This document shows positions 1 to 7,648 of a stretch of DNA of 36,489 nucleotides, piece after piece (the stretch's first letter is position 1; every line of letters starts with the position of its first letter). Below the pieces are notes generated by a model. It searched no databases and was not told the DNA's origin. It worked only from the letters and a program-made list of their open reading frames with translations. The stretch lies in contig JAAZAN010000103.1 in NCBI GenBank assembly GCA_012514315.1, positions 1 through 36,489 of the forward strand. The letters are read 5' to 3'. The position numbers and the translations under genes are program-made. Source of the DNA: Chloroflexota bacterium. Lineage in GTDB: Bacteria; Chloroflexota; Anaerolineae; B4-G1.

Positions 1-2
1 CA

Positions 3-419
3 GGGGCTGCACTGATACTTGGCGCTGCCGTGTCCACAGGGCTCTTCAACGTGTTGCAGAAGCCACTGCTAAGGAGATACAATCCGCTCGCGGTTACCGC
101 ATCATCGATCTGGATTGGCACGATCTGTCTCCTGATCAGTGCGCCGGGACTGGGCGCGGCGGTTCGGGAGGCATCGTTAGCTGATACATTGGCCGTCGTC
201 TACATGGGTGTGTTCCCCGCGGCGCTAGCCTATGTGCTCTGGGGCTATCTGTTATCTCGTTTGCCGGCATCAGTGGTCGGGGGATTCTCATACCTTGTCG
301 CCCCGCTGGCCGCGGGGTTTGGCTGGTTCTTCTTGAGTGAGGCGCCCTCAATCGCATCGTTGGTTGGTGGTCTTGTCTCGATAGGCGGTGTGGTGATCCT
401 CAACCGCTGGGGGCGATAG
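3..419 (+). CDS. EamA/DMT-family transporter, C-terminal part (5' end outside window)
   Basis: The reading frame is open to the left edge, so this is the C-terminal half of a longer gene. It keeps a 'GLFNVLQKPLLRRY' segment followed by hydrophobic helices with Gly/Ala-rich packing, including 'GVFPAALAYVLWGYLL' and 'LVAPLAAGFGWFFLSE'. This is the usual pattern of the second EamA repeat in drug/metabolite transporters: a P-x-x-A-Y helix, then a helix ending in E, then a final helix ending near 'GGVVILNR'. The family exports or imports small metabolites across the inner membrane, and the substrate cannot be read from sequence. A second, complete family member lies at the right end of the window. 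Family assignment is firm. Confidence 0.85.
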   Translation, partial: GAALILGAAVSTGLFNVLQKPLLRRYNPLAVTASSIWIGTICLLISAPGLGAAVREASLADTLAVVYMGVFPAALAYVLWGYLLSRLPASVVGGFSYLVAPLAAGFGWFFLSEAPSIASLVGGLVSIGGVVILNRWGR

Positions 420-463
420 GCGCCTGAATCCATACCAGCGGGGTGGGCGAACTGGCTCGACCG

Positions 464-491
464 TTGTCGAGGCGCCCGTTTGTGCTATAAT
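464..491 (+). promoter_or_regulatory. Sigma70-type promoter for the DUF2085 gene
   Basis: A perfect -10 TATAAT (486-491) lies 16 nt from a TTGTCG -35 (464-469). The start codon at 540 follows after a short leader that carries GAGG 7 nt before the ATG. The -35 overlaps an inverted repeat at 456-471. Confidence 0.6.
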
Positions 492-539
492 CTCCTATTC
501 GAGATGCCCTGCTGGGCGGAGGTCGGCTGAGGTACCCAT

Positions 540-1307
540 ATGACAGAGATCGACAGACACGATTCGTGCTCCACGGAGGATGTTCTATCTGAGGTACAGC
601 GTAGGCATCAGGTAGCGCACCCGATGAGTGAGCGTGAACGGCGTATCGTGATTATTGCGGACCATCTAATCTTCTGGCTGACGCACCACTGGCTTGCGGT
701 CCTCAATCTTGTGGCAGTTCTGTATGTGGGACTTCCAGTCCTCGCGCCTTTGTTCCTCTACCTAGATCTTCGGCTTCCGGCGCGGATCATCTACGCGATC
801 TACCAGCCTCTGTGTCATCAGCTGCCGCAGCGTTCGTGGTTTCTGTTCGGTTCGCAGGCAGCGTATCGGCTTGGTGAACTGGCCGAGCTGCTGGGGGAGG
901 GGGCGGCGCCTGGGCCGTTCCAGGGCGCCTTCGTCGGCACACACGAACTGGGCTACAAGATGGCGCTCTGTCAACGGTGCACGGCCATCTATGGGATGAT
1001 CGCTTTGTCTGGTATTGTCTACAGTGGCCTGAGGCAGCGGATGAAGGTTCCTCCGATGCCGCTATGGGCGTACGGACTCGTCGGTGTGCTGCCCATGCTG
1101 ATCGATGGAGGATGGCAATGGGTTTCGTATGCTGTCTCGATCCTGCTGCCCCAACTGCCGGTTAGTCCACACGAGACAACGCCGCTGATGCGGACGATCA
1201 CCGGTGTGCTGTTTGGATTATCCACAGTCTGGCTGGCGTATCCGTATGTTCAGGAGGCGATGGATGAGTTCCGAGTCACCCTACAGCAGAAGTTTGGTTG
1301 GGTATAG
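540..1307 (+). CDS. DUF2085 family integral membrane protein
   Basis: This 255-residue protein has a hydrophilic N-terminus of about 35 residues and then about five hydrophobic segments. The DUF2085 signature is present: 'PLCHQLPQRSWFLFG' near residues 90-105 and 'GYKMALCQRCTAIYG' near 138-152, so there are paired Cys/His motifs next to membrane helices. The function of DUF2085 is unknown; the conserved Cys and His could bind a metal or heme, which is inference. It has its own promoter and is separated by 76 nt from the pgeF gene. ATG 540 is preceded by GAGG at good spacing. Confidence 0.85.
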   Translation: MTEIDRHDSCSTEDVLSEVQRRHQVAHPMSERERRIVIIADHLIFWLTHHWLAVLNLVAVLYVGLPVLAPLFLYLDLRLPARIIYAIYQPLCHQLPQRSWFLFGSQAAYRLGELAELLGEGAAPGPFQGAFVGTHELGYKMALCQRCTAIYGMIALSGIVYSGLRQRMKVPPMPLWAYGLVGVLPMLIDGGWQWVSYAVSILLPQLPVSPHETTPLMRTITGVLFGLSTVWLAYPYVQEAMDEFRVTLQQKFGWV

Positions 1308-1383
1308 GCTGCTCGATGTGACCAAGATCCTACGCCAGGCCTGTTCGCGATTGCAGAGTGCACCCTCTGAGATTGGGTGAATC

Positions 1384-2193
1384 GTGAAGTCTGAGGCGGC
1401 GGGCGAGATCGAATTCCTCCGTTTTGTCGGGCTTGACGGGAGGGATGATGTAAGACACGCCGTGCTGACGCGCCATGGGGGTGTCAGTCGGCCGCCGTTT
1501 GCCAGCCTCAACCTGGGCCATACGGTGGGTGACGATCCGGCCGCTGTCGACGAGAACCACGCACGAGCCCTTGGGTTGTTCGCACTGGATGCGTCGCGGG
1601 TTGTGAGTTGCCACCAGGTGCACGGCGCTCGAGTGGCTGTCGTAGGTATCGAGCATCTTGGGTTTGTGGCGCCAGCCACCGATGCCCTGGTGACTCAGGA
1701 GCCCGGCGTTGCCCTTCTGCAGCGCTTCGCTGACTGTGCACCCGTGGTGTTCTACGATTCCGTTCGGCGAGTGTTGGGGTTGGCTCACGCTGGCTGGCGC
1801 GGTGTGGCGCGTGGTGTGGTCCATGCGACTGTCCGTACGATGGTAGAGGTCTGTGGATGCTCGCCACGATCGATCTGGGCTGGCATCGGGCCCGCGATCG
1901 GCCCCTGCTGTTTTGAGGTGGGGCCAGAGGTCGAGGAGGCGGTGTGCGGCGCGTGCGACGGTGACGTGAAGGTCTCACATCGCAGTGATGGGCGGATTGT
2001 GCTCGATCTGCCCGCCGCGATTTCCGCTCAACTCAGGGCGTGCGGTGTCCGGGCCGTCGAGTCAAGCGGGTTGTGTACGGCGTGTCGGGTTGACCGGTTC
2101 TATTCGCATCGTGCCGAGCACGGACGGACAGGACGGTTTGGTGTGATTGTGGCATTGCACAGAGGTGAAACCAATGGAACAGATTGCTGCTAA
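1384..2193 (+). CDS. pgeF: Peptidoglycan editing factor / multicopper polyphenol oxidase family (YfiH/YlmD)
   Basis: This 269-residue protein has the full YfiH/DUF152 pattern: 'RHGGVS' (30-35), 'SCHQVHG' (75-81), 'ADCAPVVF' (116-123), 'LAHAGWRG' (133-140) and 'GPAIGPCCFEVG'. His80, Cys118 and His135 match the zinc-binding His-Cys-His set of the family. Members act as purine nucleoside phosphorylases/adenosine deaminases in vitro, and in E. coli the protein prevents L-Ser incorporation in the peptidoglycan stem peptide. The start is GTG 1384 with only a weak ribosome site. The 3' end overlaps yggS by 20 bp, so the two are cotranscribed. The order ylmD-ylmE matches the Bacillus cell-division-associated cluster. 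Confidence 0.92.
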   Translation: MKSEAAGEIEFLRFVGLDGRDDVRHAVLTRHGGVSRPPFASLNLGHTVGDDPAAVDENHARALGLFALDASRVVSCHQVHGARVAVVGIEHLGFVAPATDALVTQEPGVALLQRFADCAPVVFYDSVRRVLGLAHAGWRGVARGVVHATVRTMVEVCGCSPRSIWAGIGPAIGPCCFEVGPEVEEAVCGACDGDVKVSHRSDGRIVLDLPAAISAQLRACGVRAVESSGLCTACRVDRFYSHRAEHGRTGRFGVIVALHRGETNGTDCC

Positions 2194-2908
2194 CCTGCAT
2201 ACTGTGCGTGAACGGATTGCGGAGGCGGCTCAGCGCGCCGGAAGAGATCCTGACGACGTTACCTTAGTTGCTGTATGCAAGACGTTTCCGGCCGAGAGCG
2301 TGATAGCAGCCTATGAAGCGGGCGTACGTCATTTCGGAGAGAATCGCGTTGAGGAAGCTACGCCCAAGATCCCCTTAGTGAAGGCAGGCATCGAAGGAAC
2401 ATCCCCAACCTGGCACATGGTAGGACATATCCAGAGCCGAAAAGCCAGTGATGTTGTTGCCTGTTTCGACTATGTGCACTCCGTCGACAGTCTGAAGCTC
2501 GCCCAGCGTCTGAGTCGCTATGCGGTGGAGAGTGGTCGTGTGCTCCCTATCCTCCTGGAGTGCAATGTGTCTGGCGAGGAGAGCAAGTATGGGTTTGATG
2601 TAAGGGGGTGGTCGGGCGACAGCTCCTGTCTGGATGCATTTCTGGATACCGTAGCGAGCGTACTCGAACTTCCTGGGTGTCGAGTTCGCGGCCTGATGAC
2701 TATGGCGCCGTGGGTAGACGATCCCGAAATCATCCGACCGGTGTTCTCCAACCTGCGCGGACTGAGTTCCATTCTGCGCGAACGTTTCGCGGATGCGAAC
2801 TGGGATGAGCTGTCGATGGGTATGTCTGATGATTTCGAGATCGCTATCGAGGAGGGAGCAACGCTGGTCCGCATCGGACGGGCAATCTTCGGTTCACGCC
2901 CGGTATGA
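2174..2908 (+). CDS. yggS: Pyridoxal-phosphate homeostasis protein YggS/YlmE
   Basis: This 244-residue PLP-binding alanine-racemase-like TIM barrel has the Schiff-base lysine in 'LVAVCKTF' at residue 36, the same position as in E. coli YggS. Other family blocks are 'GENRVEEA', 'WHMVGHIQSRKAS', 'SKYGFD', 'GLMTMAP' and 'SMGMSDDFEIAIEEGATLVR'. It buffers free PLP and amino-acid/keto-acid pools and has no known enzymatic turnover. I chose ATG 2174 because AGAGGT lies 7 nt upstream and the protein then begins 'MEQIAANL'; an upstream TTG at 2147 would add nine unconserved residues. It overlaps pgeF by 20 bp and is followed 75 nt later by yggT. Confidence 0.95.
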   Translation: MEQIAANLHTVRERIAEAAQRAGRDPDDVTLVAVCKTFPAESVIAAYEAGVRHFGENRVEEATPKIPLVKAGIEGTSPTWHMVGHIQSRKASDVVACFDYVHSVDSLKLAQRLSRYAVESGRVLPILLECNVSGEESKYGFDVRGWSGDSSCLDAFLDTVASVLELPGCRVRGLMTMAPWVDDPEIIRPVFSNLRGLSSILRERFADANWDELSMGMSDDFEIAIEEGATLVRIGRAIFGSRPV

Positions 2909-2983
2909 TGGATTGCTGTCGAAACTGCGAGATGAGTCCAGTGTTACTAAACGTGGGCCAAATAGGCAATCCTGGAGGATGAT

Positions 2984-3250
2984 GTGGCACGATCTCTCTT
3001 TGCGCTGATCAATCTACTCTTCACCATCTACTCGTTCGCCATTATCGCTCGGGCATTCCTGCCTCTGTTGGGTGTAAGCTACTACCATCCCGTGATGCGA
3101 TTTCTGATTGAGATCACCGAGCCGCTGTTGGGGCCGTTGAGGCGCGTCATTCCTCCGATTGGGGGCCTCGACTTCTCGCCTATGGTCGCCCTGATCATCA
3201 TTTGGGTCGTCGAGCAGGTAATCCGAATGATGCTCCTGACACTCCTATGA
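2984..3250 (+). CDS. yggT: YggT family small membrane protein (YlmG-like)
   Basis: This 88-residue protein has two hydrophobic segments flanking the YggT signature 'PLLGPLRRVIPPIGGLDFSP' (residues 47-66). The start is GTG 2984 with GGAGG five nt upstream. YggT/YlmG proteins are encoded beside yggS and division genes in many bacteria; they are linked to osmotic tolerance and, in plastids and cyanobacteria, to nucleoid or envelope organisation. Its stop codon overlaps by 6 bp the 3' end of the convergent NACHT-HEAT gene, leaving no room for a terminator between them. Confidence 0.93.
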   Translation: MARSLFALINLLFTIYSFAIIARAFLPLLGVSYYHPVMRFLIEITEPLLGPLRRVIPPIGGLDFSPMVALIIIWVVEQVIRMMLLTLL

Positions 3251-5767
3251 TGCTCTCGAGGACGCGGTCGGTTCCATCCGCATGCTGTAGCGGTCAGCGA
3301 CCTCCCTCAGGGCCTCCAATGCTGCGGTTGCCACAGCCGGCTCGGAGCTCGCCAGCAAGCTGCGGAGAGGTACCGTATCATCAGGCTTTCCCACCCAGGT
3401 CAGGACGTGTGCTGAGACGATGCGAATCGTGGCGTCTCCCTCGATCAGTGCGCGGCGAAGCACAGGCCTGGCCAGCTCTGGTGTTCCACCCACACCTTCG
3501 CCTCTCTCAGCAGCCCAGGATATCAGCCACGGCAGTTGCTCGATACGTGGCGGTGGTTCAACTCCCCGAATCGCGGTGACTCGGTCGATCTCAGAGAGGG
3601 CGGCGGTGGCGGCGGATCTGACGATCCACTGGGTGTCCTGCTGAGCCAGGGTCTCCAGTGCATCGCGAACGCCTGCTTGCCCGAGACCCAGGGCGGCGCT
3701 GCGTCGGACCAACGGGTCCTCGGAGGAGAGTGCGCCACGAAGCACACTGATACCTTCTGGCCCACAGGTCGCCAGCGCTCGAGCAATCGTAGGCAGCAAG
3801 TTGTCACCCGCTTCACCGAGCAACTGCTGCAACCATCTCGTTGCCGCATCCATCTGCAGCGATCCCAACGCCTCGATGGCTGCCCTCACAACGCGCTCGT
3901 CCGGGTCCTGGATGGCGATTTCGAACAGTCGAAGTTCAGACTCGCCGGCCAGACTGGCCACACCGGATACCGCCGCGATGCGCACCTCAGGTTCAGGACT
4001 CTCCAGCGCTTGCTTTAACAGGTATGTGATTCCGCGCGCCTTGGTCTGAGCCAAAGCCTGAGCCAGGTGACAGCGGACCGGAAGGGGCACACCGGCAGCC
4101 AAGTAGGCGCGCGCCAGCGATCGCAAGGCTTGATCGCGCCAGGGGGCGCTCGCTGGTGCAGCGGTAACCCACGAGCCGAGCGTCAGCAGGTCCGAGTGAA
4201 AGATGTCATCGCGACGCTGGGAGAGCGATCTGACAAGCGGCTCAACATCGCCTATCTCCGCGTAGAATCGAATGGTCTCACTCCAGCGTGAGTCCTGAAC
4301 GGAGTTCTCTAGTGGCGCTTGGGCTGTGCTCATCATGTGTCGAGCTGCCAGATACGCCTGCCACAGTCCGTGTGAGAAGGTGAACCTACCGCCTGCTACT
4401 GATCGAAGTACGCCCTGCCGGCCGGTCAAGGCGCGGAACGTGATCGTGGTGGCCCGGACTGGGCTCTCCTCGGACGAGGGTAGAGCGGCCTGAATGCTCT
4501 CCTCCACTGTCTGACGTGTGAAGATAGTACTCCCGGTCTGCTGCGCCAATAACGCCAGGCGTCCTAACGCGGCCCGGCCAGTGGCCAGAAGCCAGGGTTC
4601 GCTCTCACGCCAGATCAGCAATTCCAATGCCCGGTCGAAAAGCCCTGTTCGGGTTGTCGTAACCTGACCATTTGCACTGTAGACAAACGTCCGCAGAACG
4701 TGCTCGATGGGAACGGCTCCCAGGCGCGCGGCGGGTCGCAACTGCCCGAGCAGCTTCCGAGTGGCTGCCGGCGTGGGTTCACCACTGGTCTGTGATGCTC
4801 GAAGCCAGAGCGATGCAAAGACATCGATCTGCTCAGGAGTCCACGGCGCGAGCTTGAGCGGCACGAAACCGATGTCGGTAAGAGGGCTGTAACCACGGGG
4901 AGTGGACGTGGTCAGCCAGACATTGCCTGATGCTGCGTCGATCAGTGTCCTCAGCCAGATAGAGGCCGACTGGCGCTGTTCGACGATCAACTCGTCCCAG
5001 CCGTCGATCAGGACAATACTCTTTCCGGCCTCAAGATATCGTCGGCAGGGCTTCAACATCGCGTTGTTGCCGCCGACGGCCTGAACTGCAGCAGCAACCA
5101 GCCGATCCAGGCCGGCCTGGGGCAGCCTCGATGCGCCGTCTGCTGAACTTGGTTCGGCTACCCCGGAAGTACTCCCACAGTTTCCCCAGTCCATAGCCGG
5201 GAGCCACACATACAGTGGCAGGCGATCCATATACATGGCCTCAGACGGCGGGGCATGCCCTCGTTTGCTGAGTTGCGCGTTCGTCATAGCTAGAAAGGCC
5301 AGGATAGTTGTGCGTCCAGAACCAGGCGGGCCGACCAGAAGCAGCAGGGGGTGCCCACGGAGTGCTTGGTGGAGGCGGACGGTTCTCTCTGCGGAGAGAT
5401 CTCTGTCGAACTCAACGACCGGCTCTGAGTAGTCCGGTGGAAGCGTGACCCAAGGCTCCACGAACAGTGCATCAAGCCCTGCATAGTGACCTGGCACGAA
5501 GAGCGAGCGGGAACGCTCGATGACTAGGTCGCGGTAGTTCTCTTCGACGCTTGCCTGTAAGTAATGGGAGAGACGCTCTGTAGTCCGCTGAATGCGCTGC
5601 CATGCAGAGCGCAGGATCCGCCGAGATGCGAAGAGACCTGCGCACAGAAGGATCGCAGCGAGGGCGCCGATGGCGGCGGAGGCTGTGTCGAACTGCCAAC
5701 GCTGCAGTGCCTGGACGGTGTGAGCAAGAAGGGAACCTGCCGTTGCGATGACTGCGTCCAGCACCAT
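3245..5767 (-). CDS. Membrane-anchored NACHT-type NTPase with C-terminal HEAT repeats
   Basis: This 840-residue protein has a hydrophobic segment at about residues 30-48 and a helical linker to about residue 85. The NTPase domain has its P-loop at 146-154 ('GPPGSGRTT') and a Walker B of NACHT type at 250-259 ('SIVLIDGWDEL' region). A helical region follows, including 'FSHGLWQAYLAARHMM' (typical of NACHT winged-helix/helical parts). From about residue 560 there are at least five HEAT/PBS-lyase-like repeats, such as 'EPEVRIAAVSGVASLAG' and 'DERVVRAAIEALGSL'. The Walker A lysine is arginine (Arg152, codon CGC at 5314-5312), which is unusual. NACHT-repeat proteins are signal-sensing STAND NTPases, some antiviral in bacteria. 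No obvious effector domain is visible apart from the membrane anchor. It lies 22 nt downstream of a response regulator gene in the same operon. Function is not assigned. Confidence 0.85.
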   Translation of the reverse strand: MVLDAVIATAGSLLAHTVQALQRWQFDTASAAIGALAAILLCAGLFASRRILRSAWQRIQRTTERLSHYLQASVEENYRDLVIERSRSLFVPGHYAGLDALFVEPWVTLPPDYSEPVVEFDRDLSAERTVRLHQALRGHPLLLLVGPPGSGRTTILAFLAMTNAQLSKRGHAPPSEAMYMDRLPLYVWLPAMDWGNCGSTSGVAEPSSADGASRLPQAGLDRLVAAAVQAVGGNNAMLKPCRRYLEAGKSIVLIDGWDELIVEQRQSASIWLRTLIDAASGNVWLTTSTPRGYSPLTDIGFVPLKLAPWTPEQIDVFASLWLRASQTSGEPTPAATRKLLGQLRPAARLGAVPIEHVLRTFVYSANGQVTTTRTGLFDRALELLIWRESEPWLLATGRAALGRLALLAQQTGSTIFTRQTVEESIQAALPSSEESPVRATTITFRALTGRQGVLRSVAGGRFTFSHGLWQAYLAARHMMSTAQAPLENSVQDSRWSETIRFYAEIGDVEPLVRSLSQRRDDIFHSDLLTLGSWVTAAPASAPWRDQALRSLARAYLAAGVPLPVRCHLAQALAQTKARGITYLLKQALESPEPEVRIAAVSGVASLAGESELRLFEIAIQDPDERVVRAAIEALGSLQMDAATRWLQQLLGEAGDNLLPTIARALATCGPEGISVLRGALSSEDPLVRRSAALGLGQAGVRDALETLAQQDTQWIVRSAATAALSEIDRVTAIRGVEPPPRIEQLPWLISWAAERGEGVGGTPELARPVLRRALIEGDATIRIVSAHVLTWVGKPDDTVPLRSLLASSEPAVATAALEALREVADRYSMRMEPTASSRAS

Positions 5768-5789
5768 GACACCATTCTCCGTCGGCGTA

Positions 5790-6485
5790 TCAGAGTGGCT
5801 CGCTGGCCGATGCCAGCCGATATCCCACCCCCCGTTCGTTCAGAATGATCCGGGGATGCGATGGGTTTTGCTCGATCTTCTGTCTCAGATACCAAACATA
5901 GAGCTTGAGATACTGGCGACGGTCCTCATATTGTGGGCCCCAAACGCGCCGCAAGAGAGCTTCATGTGTGACGACACTGCCGGCTTCCTGGACCAGTGTT
6001 GCGAGCAGCTTGTACTCGAGAGGCGTCAGAAGGACACGCTCACCGTCAACTTCCACTGTCCTGGCCTGCAGATCGACTGTGAGACGGTCAAAGTGGTAGG
6101 TTCGCTGCTGCGACGCCGATCGCTGAGCCCGATGTAGTGCGGCCTTCACGCGCGCGAGCAGCTCTTTGTAGCTGAACGGCTTGACAATGTAGTCATCGGC
6201 GCCCAGACCAAGCCCACGGTCCAGGTTCTGGTCCGATCCCAGCGCCGAAAGGAAGAGGATAGGTGCATCCGTGATCTCCTGCAGGAGGCGACATGTCTCC
6301 CACCCATCTATGCCAGGCAACATAATGTCCAGGAGAATCAGGTCGGGCTGTATCGTGCGCACGTAGTCGATGCCAGATGGGCCATCCTCGCACGTTGCCA
6401 CCTGATACCCAGCCCGCTCCAACTGCAGTGTAATGAGCCGCGCCAATGCCTCATCATCTTCGATAACAAGGATGCGCTCGTTCAC
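5790..6485 (-). CDS. OmpR/PhoB-type response regulator (orphan)
   Basis: This 231-residue protein has an N-terminal receiver domain (1-120) with acidic pocket 'IEDD' (8-11), phospho-acceptor Asp53 in 'LILLDIMLPG', Ser/Thr-like switch in 'FLSALG' and Lys102 in 'VKPFSYKEL'. A C-terminal winged helix of OmpR type follows ('LTPLEYKLLATLV', 'LLRRVWGPQYEDRRQYLKLYV', 'ILNERGVGYRL'). I chose GTG 6485: the sequence GGAGGAG just upstream is an ideal ribosome site, and the protein then begins 'MNERILVIEDD'. An in-frame ATG at 6497 would place that ribosome site inside the coding region. No histidine kinase is in the window. The HEAT-NACHT gene follows 22 nt downstream, so it may be a target or partner. 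Confidence 0.95.
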   Translation of the reverse strand: MNERILVIEDDEALARLITLQLERAGYQVATCEDGPSGIDYVRTIQPDLILLDIMLPGIDGWETCRLLQEITDAPILFLSALGSDQNLDRGLGLGADDYIVKPFSYKELLARVKAALHRAQRSASQQRTYHFDRLTVDLQARTVEVDGERVLLTPLEYKLLATLVQEAGSVVTHEALLRRVWGPQYEDRRQYLKLYVWYLRQKIEQNPSHPRIILNERGVGYRLASASEPL

Positions 6486-6743
6486 GGTCTCCTCCATGTT
6501 GCCTACCGCCGGAGTGTGATGCCAGATCGGCACGCTCGCATGTGGCCAACGGCGGCATCCAGGTCCCGCAGCTCGGGGCAACGCCTCACTCCCCGGCTCT
6601 CTCAGTCTGTGCAGACAAGGCCGGGGGAACCGGCTCGTGCATGAAGCCTGGGCGACATCGACAGTACTCTCTCTTTGTAGCCTGGCTAGAGTCAGACTTC
6701 GGTTGGCAATCCCTTACTCTGTCCAGTCAATCAGACTAACTCA
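6486..6743 (-). other. Long untranslated leader of the response regulator gene
   Basis: The promoter at 6744-6771 would give a leader of about 250 nt before GTG 6485. No conserved ORF is seen in it. A short GC hairpin (GCCGG/CCGGC, loop of 5) lies around 6620-6635. I do not recognise a riboswitch class. Confidence 0.4.
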
Positions 6744-6771
6744 ATGATACTCAGATTGCACACGATGTCAA
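6744..6771 (-). promoter_or_regulatory. Sigma70-type promoter for the response regulator/NACHT operon
   Basis: On the minus strand a perfect TTGACA (6771-6766) lies 16 nt from TATCAT (6749-6744). It is flanked by two direct copies of ATCGTGTG (6784-6777 and 6766-6759), one on each side of the -35. Confidence 0.65.
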
Positions 6772-6815
6772 ATGTTCACACGATTTTGAGGACTTCGTCG
6801 ATCCGTCGCGATGCA

Positions 6816-7514
6816 CTAGATCCTGACAATGATCCGTTCGCAATTGCTGCAGGTAACTAATTCGCCTTGTCGGAGCTTCCACACTGCTCCCGGCGCGATC
6901 GTCACGCCACACAGGCCACAGGTCTCGTGGTTTGCCACTGCTACAGCGACTCCTCCCTTGCGCTTCCGGAGCGCTTCATAGAGAGACAGGGTGGCAGCGT
7001 CGATGCTGGGCAGCAGCGATGCACGTTCGTCGACCAACGCATTTAGTTGTGCCTGGAGCGCACCCTGTTCGGCAAGTAAATCTGCCTGGCTCGCGGCCCA
7101 CTCGCGCTCCGCCTCGGCGATTCCGTGCTGGATCTGGTCACGAGATGCTTCGCTCTCCTCAACCGCGATCATCGCCTCAAGCAGGCTATCCTCCAGTACC
7201 TGACGCCGTCGCCGCAGTGCAGCGGCTTCGGCCTGCAGATCGGCAAGCTCCTTGGGGTTGCGTACCGCGCCGCTGTAGAGTCGATCGTCGGTGCTGGTGA
7301 TCTTGTCCGCCAGTCCCTGCATCTCCAGTTCAAGGTCCCTCTGACGAACAGTCTGGCTGTGTAAGGTCAACTCAAGAAACTGTAGCTGCTTGCGCATACG
7401 TTGGATTACTCCACTCTCGCCCAGGAGTGGTTGGATCTCTTGCAGTCGACGCTTGATTGCTGTGTATTCACTGTCAAGATCCTGAAGGCGCACGAGGTCT
7501 TCAGCATTCATCAT
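6816..7514 (-). CDS. Coiled-coil C4 zinc-ribbon protein (DUF164/CdsZ-like)
   Basis: This 232-residue protein is almost entirely helical: a long antiparallel coiled coil fills residues 1-190 and contains the family motif 'LYSGAVRNPKELADLQAE'. It ends in a C4 zinc ribbon with 'CGLCG' and 'CSNCERI'. This is the DUF164 / zf-RING_7 architecture; its members include chaperone-like or nucleic-acid-binding proteins of uncertain role. The start at ATG 7514 has AGGAGG eight nt upstream. It lies downstream of lgt on the same strand, separated by a hairpin at 7540-7568. Confidence 0.9.
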   Translation of the reverse strand: MMNAEDLVRLQDLDSEYTAIKRRLQEIQPLLGESGVIQRMRKQLQFLELTLHSQTVRQRDLELEMQGLADKITSTDDRLYSGAVRNPKELADLQAEAAALRRRRQVLEDSLLEAMIAVEESEASRDQIQHGIAEAEREWAASQADLLAEQGALQAQLNALVDERASLLPSIDAATLSLYEALRKRKGGVAVAVANHETCGLCGVTIAPGAVWKLRQGELVTCSNCERIIVRI

Positions 7515-7539
7515 ATAATTGCCCTCCTAGGGAACGCAA

Positions 7540-7568
7540 GAGGCCCAATGCCGAGGGCATCGGGCCTC
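7540..7568 (-). terminator. GC-rich hairpin between lgt and the zinc-ribbon gene
   Basis: Arms of 13 nt (7540-7552 and 7556-7568) enclose a GAG loop and pair with a single A-C mismatch. There is no long T-run on either strand, so it is either a weak terminator or an mRNA-processing/stability hairpin. Confidence 0.55.
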
Positions 7569-7648
7569 CTTTCTCGAGCGTGTGACCGTGCGCTGCACGT
7601 CCAACCCGAATGTGTATACGGGTGCGCACATTCGGTGCACAGCCATCA

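Noticed and set aside
3536..4018. Plus-strand reading frames antisense to the NACHT-HEAT gene
   Set aside because: Their composition is low in hydrophobic residues with no motif, no ribosome site, and the opposite frame is a clear domain protein.
6766..6784. CRP-like site near the response regulator promoter (TGTGA-N6-GACAT)
   Set aside because: Only one half-site matches, and its second half is the -35 TTGACA itself.
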